From: Paenibacillus pabuli NBRC 13638
GTDB lineage: Bacteria > Bacillota > Bacilli > Paenibacillales > Paenibacillaceae
DNA length: 64,000 nt
NCBI RefSeq assembly: GCF_001514495.1
Contig: NZ_BCNM01000010.1
Coordinates: 124,001-188,000 of the forward strand
Direction: 5' to 3'
Shown here: one piece after another, positions 61,136-64,000 of the stretch
Numbering within the stretch: position 1 is the first letter of the stretch
Layout of the letters: each line of letters starts with the position of its first letter
Program-made: the position numbers and the translations under genes
The notes under the pieces: generated by a model
Database searches by the model: none
Told to the model about the DNA's origin: nothing
The model's input: only the letters and a program-made list of their open reading frames with translations

Positions 61136-62068
61136 ATGGGAAGTTATATAGTCAAACGGATATTGCTCGCCATACCCCTGCTGTTCGTCATTTCATTGAT
61201 AACGTTTGTACTCATTAACCTTTCGCCCCTGGACCCCGCCGTAGTTGTATTACAGGCACAGGAGGTTCCTCAGATCACGGATGAATTAATCGCTCGAACG
61301 AATGAAGCATTGGGGTTCGATCAACCGTTCGTCATTCAGTATGTGAATTGGTTGATGGCCTGTATGCAGCTTGATTTTGGCAGCTCGTATGTATCCGGTG
61401 AACCGGTGTGGTCCCTGGTTGGTCCTGCCTTACTGAACACATTAAAATTAACGCTGGCATCATCGGTGTTCATTATTGGATTCTCCATCCTGTTGGGTGT
61501 GATCTGTGCTATGAGAGAAGGAAAAGCCGTTGATAAATCGGTCAGAGGCCTCTCGTTTGTCCTGACCGCAATGCCATCGTACTGGCTCGCAGCTATCATG
61601 ATCTGGACTTTTTCCGTCAAGTTGGACTTGCTGCCTACGAGCGGAATGGATTCGTTGAAGAGTTATATTCTCCCGGTGATTGTGATTACGGTGAGTTATA
61701 CAGGCATTTATTTTAGAACGGTCCGGAGTTCAATGCTAAGCAACATGAATGAGGATTACGTGCTCTATGGAAGGGCAAGCGGCTTAAGTGAACGGAAGGT
61801 GACCCTGCATATTTTACGAAATTCACTGCAAGTGGCGGTATCCATATTTTGCATGGCGATCCCCATTGTGCTCGGCAGTACGGTTGTGATTGAAAATGTG
61901 TTTGCCTGGCCGGGACTCGGGAGGTTGAGCGTGCGGTCCATCCTCAATCGGGATTTCCCAATTATTCAGGCGTATGTTCTTATTTTGGCCGTAACCTTTG
62001 TGCTGTTTAATACGATTTCTGACGTGATCAATGCGGCGATGAATCCCAGATTAAGAAAGGATCTCTAA
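61136..62068 (+). CDS. cntB: Cnt importer permease B
   Basis: A 310-residue DppB/NikB-type permease. Leu-Ser-Pro-Leu-Asp-Pro-Ala after the first helix, Leu-Gly-Phe-Asp-Gln-Pro-Phe, and the EAA loop near Tyr-Gly-Arg-Ala-Ser-Gly-Leu-Ser identify it. ATG 61136 is 6 nt after GGGG; ATG 61130 abuts it. Its stop shares a base with the next start (TAATG), so cntB and cntC are translationally coupled. Confidence 0.9.
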   Translation: MGSYIVKRILLAIPLLFVISLITFVLINLSPLDPAVVVLQAQEVPQITDELIARTNEALGFDQPFVIQYVNWLMACMQLDFGSSYVSGEPVWSLVGPALLNTLKLTLASSVFIIGFSILLGVICAMREGKAVDKSVRGLSFVLTAMPSYWLAAIMIWTFSVKLDLLPTSGMDSLKSYILPVIVITVSYTGIYFRTVRSSMLSNMNEDYVLYGRASGLSERKVTLHILRNSLQVAVSIFCMAIPIVLGSTVVIENVFAWPGLGRLSVRSILNRDFPIIQAYVLILAVTFVLFNTISDVINAAMNPRLRKDL

Positions 62069-62961
62069 TGCGAGTATTAAGAAATTTAAGCAAAGACAAG
62101 CTTGCGATGACATCGCTCGCTGTTATTGTGATCATTATTGCTGCGGGCATATTTGCGCCGTTGTGTGCACCTCATGATCCGGAGGAAGTGAATATGAAGC
62201 TTCGATATGCTGCCTCCTCTTGGAGTTATTGGTTAGGAAATGATCATTTGGGCAGATGTGTGTTATCCAGACTCATTTATGGTATTCGTCCCAGTGTGCT
62301 ATGGGTTTTGGTTGCCTTGATGATATCTGTTCTGGTCGGAGCTGTCGTCGGATTTATCGCGGGGTACTTCAAGGGGAAGACAGATGCTTGGATCATGAGA
62401 CTATGTGATGTCATGCTGTCTTTTCCGGGATACGTCATGACACTGGCAGTGGTCGGCATTCTGGGTGCGGGACTTGAACATATTCTGATTGCGTTTGTGG
62501 TCATGAAATGGGCGTGGTTTGCCCGCGTCATTCGGACATCGGTGATGCAGTTCTCCGAGATGGACTATGTAAAATTCGCCAAAGCCTCTGGCATTGGCAG
62601 CTTTAGAATTATAACCAGGCATATTGTTCCGGTTACATTTGCCGATGTTGCGGTGGTCGCTAGTAGCTCCATGTGTTCAATGATGTTACAGATTTCAGGG
62701 CTCTCCTTTCTGGGTTTGGGAATCCAGGCCCCACATGCCGAATGGGGGATGATGTTGAATGAGACTAGGGAAGTCATGTTCTCCAGACCGGAGTTGATGC
62801 TGGCACCTGGACTAGCCATTGTCATTGTGGTGTCAGCCTTTAATTTTTTGTCGGATGCACTTCAGGTCGCTTTGGACCCCCAATTAGTGACTTCGACTTC
62901 CCGAGGTAAGCTTCGTAATAAAGAGGTGGAAAAGGCCGTTTATGAATATAGTAGAGGTTAA
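62068..62961 (+). CDS. cntC: Cnt importer permease C
   Basis: A 297-residue DppC/NikC-type permease. Tyr-Trp-Leu-Gly-Asn-Asp-His-Leu-Gly-Arg-Cys is the family hallmark after the first helix. Phe-Ala-Lys-Ala-Ser-Gly-Ile-Gly starts the EAA loop and Leu-Ser-Phe-Leu-Gly-Leu-Gly-Ile follows. It overlaps cntB by one base and cntD by 20 bp. With CntB it forms the membrane channel of the opine-metal importer. Confidence 0.9.
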   Translation: MRVLRNLSKDKLAMTSLAVIVIIIAAGIFAPLCAPHDPEEVNMKLRYAASSWSYWLGNDHLGRCVLSRLIYGIRPSVLWVLVALMISVLVGAVVGFIAGYFKGKTDAWIMRLCDVMLSFPGYVMTLAVVGILGAGLEHILIAFVVMKWAWFARVIRTSVMQFSEMDYVKFAKASGIGSFRIITRHIVPVTFADVAVVASSSMCSMMLQISGLSFLGLGIQAPHAEWGMMLNETREVMFSRPELMLAPGLAIVIVVSAFNFLSDALQVALDPQLVTSTSRGKLRNKEVEKAVYEYSRG

Positions 62962-63775
62962 ACATTTGAAGATCTGGGATGCCCATACGGACAAGGTCAT
63001 TATTCATAACAGCTCATTTCAGGTCAAACAAGGAAGCTGTCTGGCCATTGTCGGGGAAAGCGGAAGTGGCAAGTCCGTCACATGCAGGTCCATTATGCGT
63101 TTGAATAAACCCTGGATTCGCCAATCCGGAACGATTCTCTTCAAAGGCGAGGACATGAACCAGCTTTCTGAACAAGAGATGAGACGAAAAAGAGGCAAAA
63201 ACCTGTGCATGATTCTGCAAAATGGCATGAGCGCATTTGACCCTTCTTCAGTGATCGGCGTTCATATCCGTGAGACGCTACAGACGCATTTCGACTGGAA
63301 TAACAAAGAGAGCGAACGGAAGATTATTAGCGCCATGGAAGGCGTCATGTTAAAGAATCCGCAGGAAATCCTGAATCAATATCCACATCAGCTATCAGGG
63401 GGCATGCTGCAGCGAATTATGATTGCATTGGCACTTGTGTTGGAGCCGGATCTGATCATTGCGGATGAACCTACAACGGCACTGGATACGATCTCTCAAT
63501 ATGAAGTGGTTGAACAATTGATTCGACTGCGCGAACGAATGGGTTGTTCCATGCTGTTTATATCCCATGACCTCGGTGTGGTCCAGAAGATTGCAGATGA
63601 AGTGATGGTCATGAAAGACGGAGCCATTGTCGAAAGTGGGCACATTCGGTCTGTTTTTACGAAGCCGAAGCATGCCTATACTCAATATTTGGTTTCCACC
63701 CGGTTGGAGCTGAGCAATCATTTCAGGAAATTGATGCAGGGAGGGGATACAGATGCTCAAGGTGGATGGGATTGA
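62942..63775 (+). CDS. cntD: Cnt importer ATPase D
   Basis: A 277-residue ABC ATPase of the DppD/NikD group. Walker A Gly-Glu-Ser-Gly-Ser-Gly-Lys-Ser-Val, Q-loop near Met-Ile-Leu-Gln-Asn, signature Leu-Ser-Gly-Gly-Met-Leu-Gln-Arg, Walker B Leu-Ile-Ile-Ala-Asp-Glu-Pro-Thr-Thr-Ala-Leu-Asp, and switch Ser-His-Asp-Leu. It overlaps cntC at its start and cntF by 23 bp at its end. Confidence 0.9.
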   Translation: MNIVEVKHLKIWDAHTDKVIIHNSSFQVKQGSCLAIVGESGSGKSVTCRSIMRLNKPWIRQSGTILFKGEDMNQLSEQEMRRKRGKNLCMILQNGMSAFDPSSVIGVHIRETLQTHFDWNNKESERKIISAMEGVMLKNPQEILNQYPHQLSGGMLQRIMIALALVLEPDLIIADEPTTALDTISQYEVVEQLIRLRERMGCSMLFISHDLGVVQKIADEVMVMKDGAIVESGHIRSVFTKPKHAYTQYLVSTRLELSNHFRKLMQGGDTDAQGGWD

Positions 63776-64000
63776 AAAGTCCTATAAACAAGGCGGATTA
63801 TTCTCCAAACAAAGACAGAAGATATTGAAAAAAGTTGCATTTGAATGCCAGCATGGCGAATGTCTCGGCATCATCGGTGAAAGCGGAAGCGGTAAGTCGA
63901 CATTGGGCCGTCTGATCCTGGGTCTCGAGAAGCCTGATCGCGGGCGTATTTTATTTGAGGGGAAAAACGTGAATAATCGTAGCGTGCGAATGGGCAGCAT
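63753..64000 (+). CDS. cntF: Cnt importer ATPase F, N-terminal part
   Basis: The window ends inside this gene; 82 full codons are present. It starts at an ATG inside cntD, after GGGAGGGG, in another frame. Walker A Gly-Glu-Ser-Gly-Ser-Gly-Lys-Ser-Thr-Leu-Gly is present at about residue 47. As the second ATPase of a DppD/DppF-type pair it completes the importer. An exporter of the CntE type, needed to secrete the metallophore, is not in the window and would be expected downstream. Confidence 0.88.
   Translation, partial: MLKVDGIEKSYKQGGLFSKQRQKILKKVAFECQHGECLGIIGESGSGKSTLGRLILGLEKPDRGRILFEGKNVNNRSVRMGS

Overview
The window reads as chromosomal DNA of a Paenibacillus-like, endospore-forming Firmicute. 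The grounds are strong AGGAGG-type ribosome sites throughout, a three-gene sdhCAB operon with a b558-type anchor, a YjcZ-type small sporulation protein, a YheC/YheD coat-associated protein, a Spo0E-like phosphatase, a WIAG-tail repeat protein and an RRNPP receptor with its peptide gene. Genus is an inference from gene content; no rRNA or tRNA gene was seen.

Layout. 1-5.2 kb: tail of a TrkA-C domain protein, a LysR regulator, and divergent sdhC-sdhA-sdhB with a structured leader and a repeat-filled sdhA-sdhB gap. 5.2-21 kb: housekeeping genes (two metallophosphoesterases, GNAT, PHP histidinol-phosphatase, LysR, CheX, SDR, DEAD-box helicase, EcsAB transporter, YjcZ, aminotransferase, PNPOx flavoprotein divergent from a MocR regulator, AraC regulator). 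21-38.2 kb: a surface or spore-surface region with psd, YheC/D, a 1765-residue decapeptide-repeat protein, a thermolysin-type protease, and a run of glycosyltransferases plus a sugar nucleotidyltransferase. 38.4-49.6 kb: a kinase-like phosphotransferase, then a sulfur/organosulfur uptake and oxidation cluster (glutaredoxin-like protein, NtaA-type monooxygenase, peptide-type ABC binding protein and two permeases, FMN reductase, LysR, a second flavin monooxygenase, M20 amidohydrolase).

49.7-55.9 kb: the 5' ribozyme part and the 3' maturase/domain V-VI part of a group IIC intron are separated by about 4.8 kb of AT-rich accessory DNA. That island carries a bacteriocin-like secreted protein, a small membrane protein, a complete receptor-peptide quorum-sensing pair resembling the Alo systems of Paenibacillus, a Spo0E-like gene and gene remnants. 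56.2-64 kb: a complete cntKLM opine-metallophore biosynthesis set followed by cntABCD and the start of cntF, headed by a promoter with a near-perfect Zur box. CntM residues predict a staphylopine-type product.

Cutting across these regions is a family of about 150-180 bp structured intergenic repeats. Full copies lie before sdhB, before a LysR gene and before cntA, each in the sense orientation and ending about 36-47 bp before a start codon. Their arms differ in sequence but stay complementary, which makes this the best candidate in the window for an undescribed RNA or DNA element. A second, unrelated repeat type lies at 39.4 kb.
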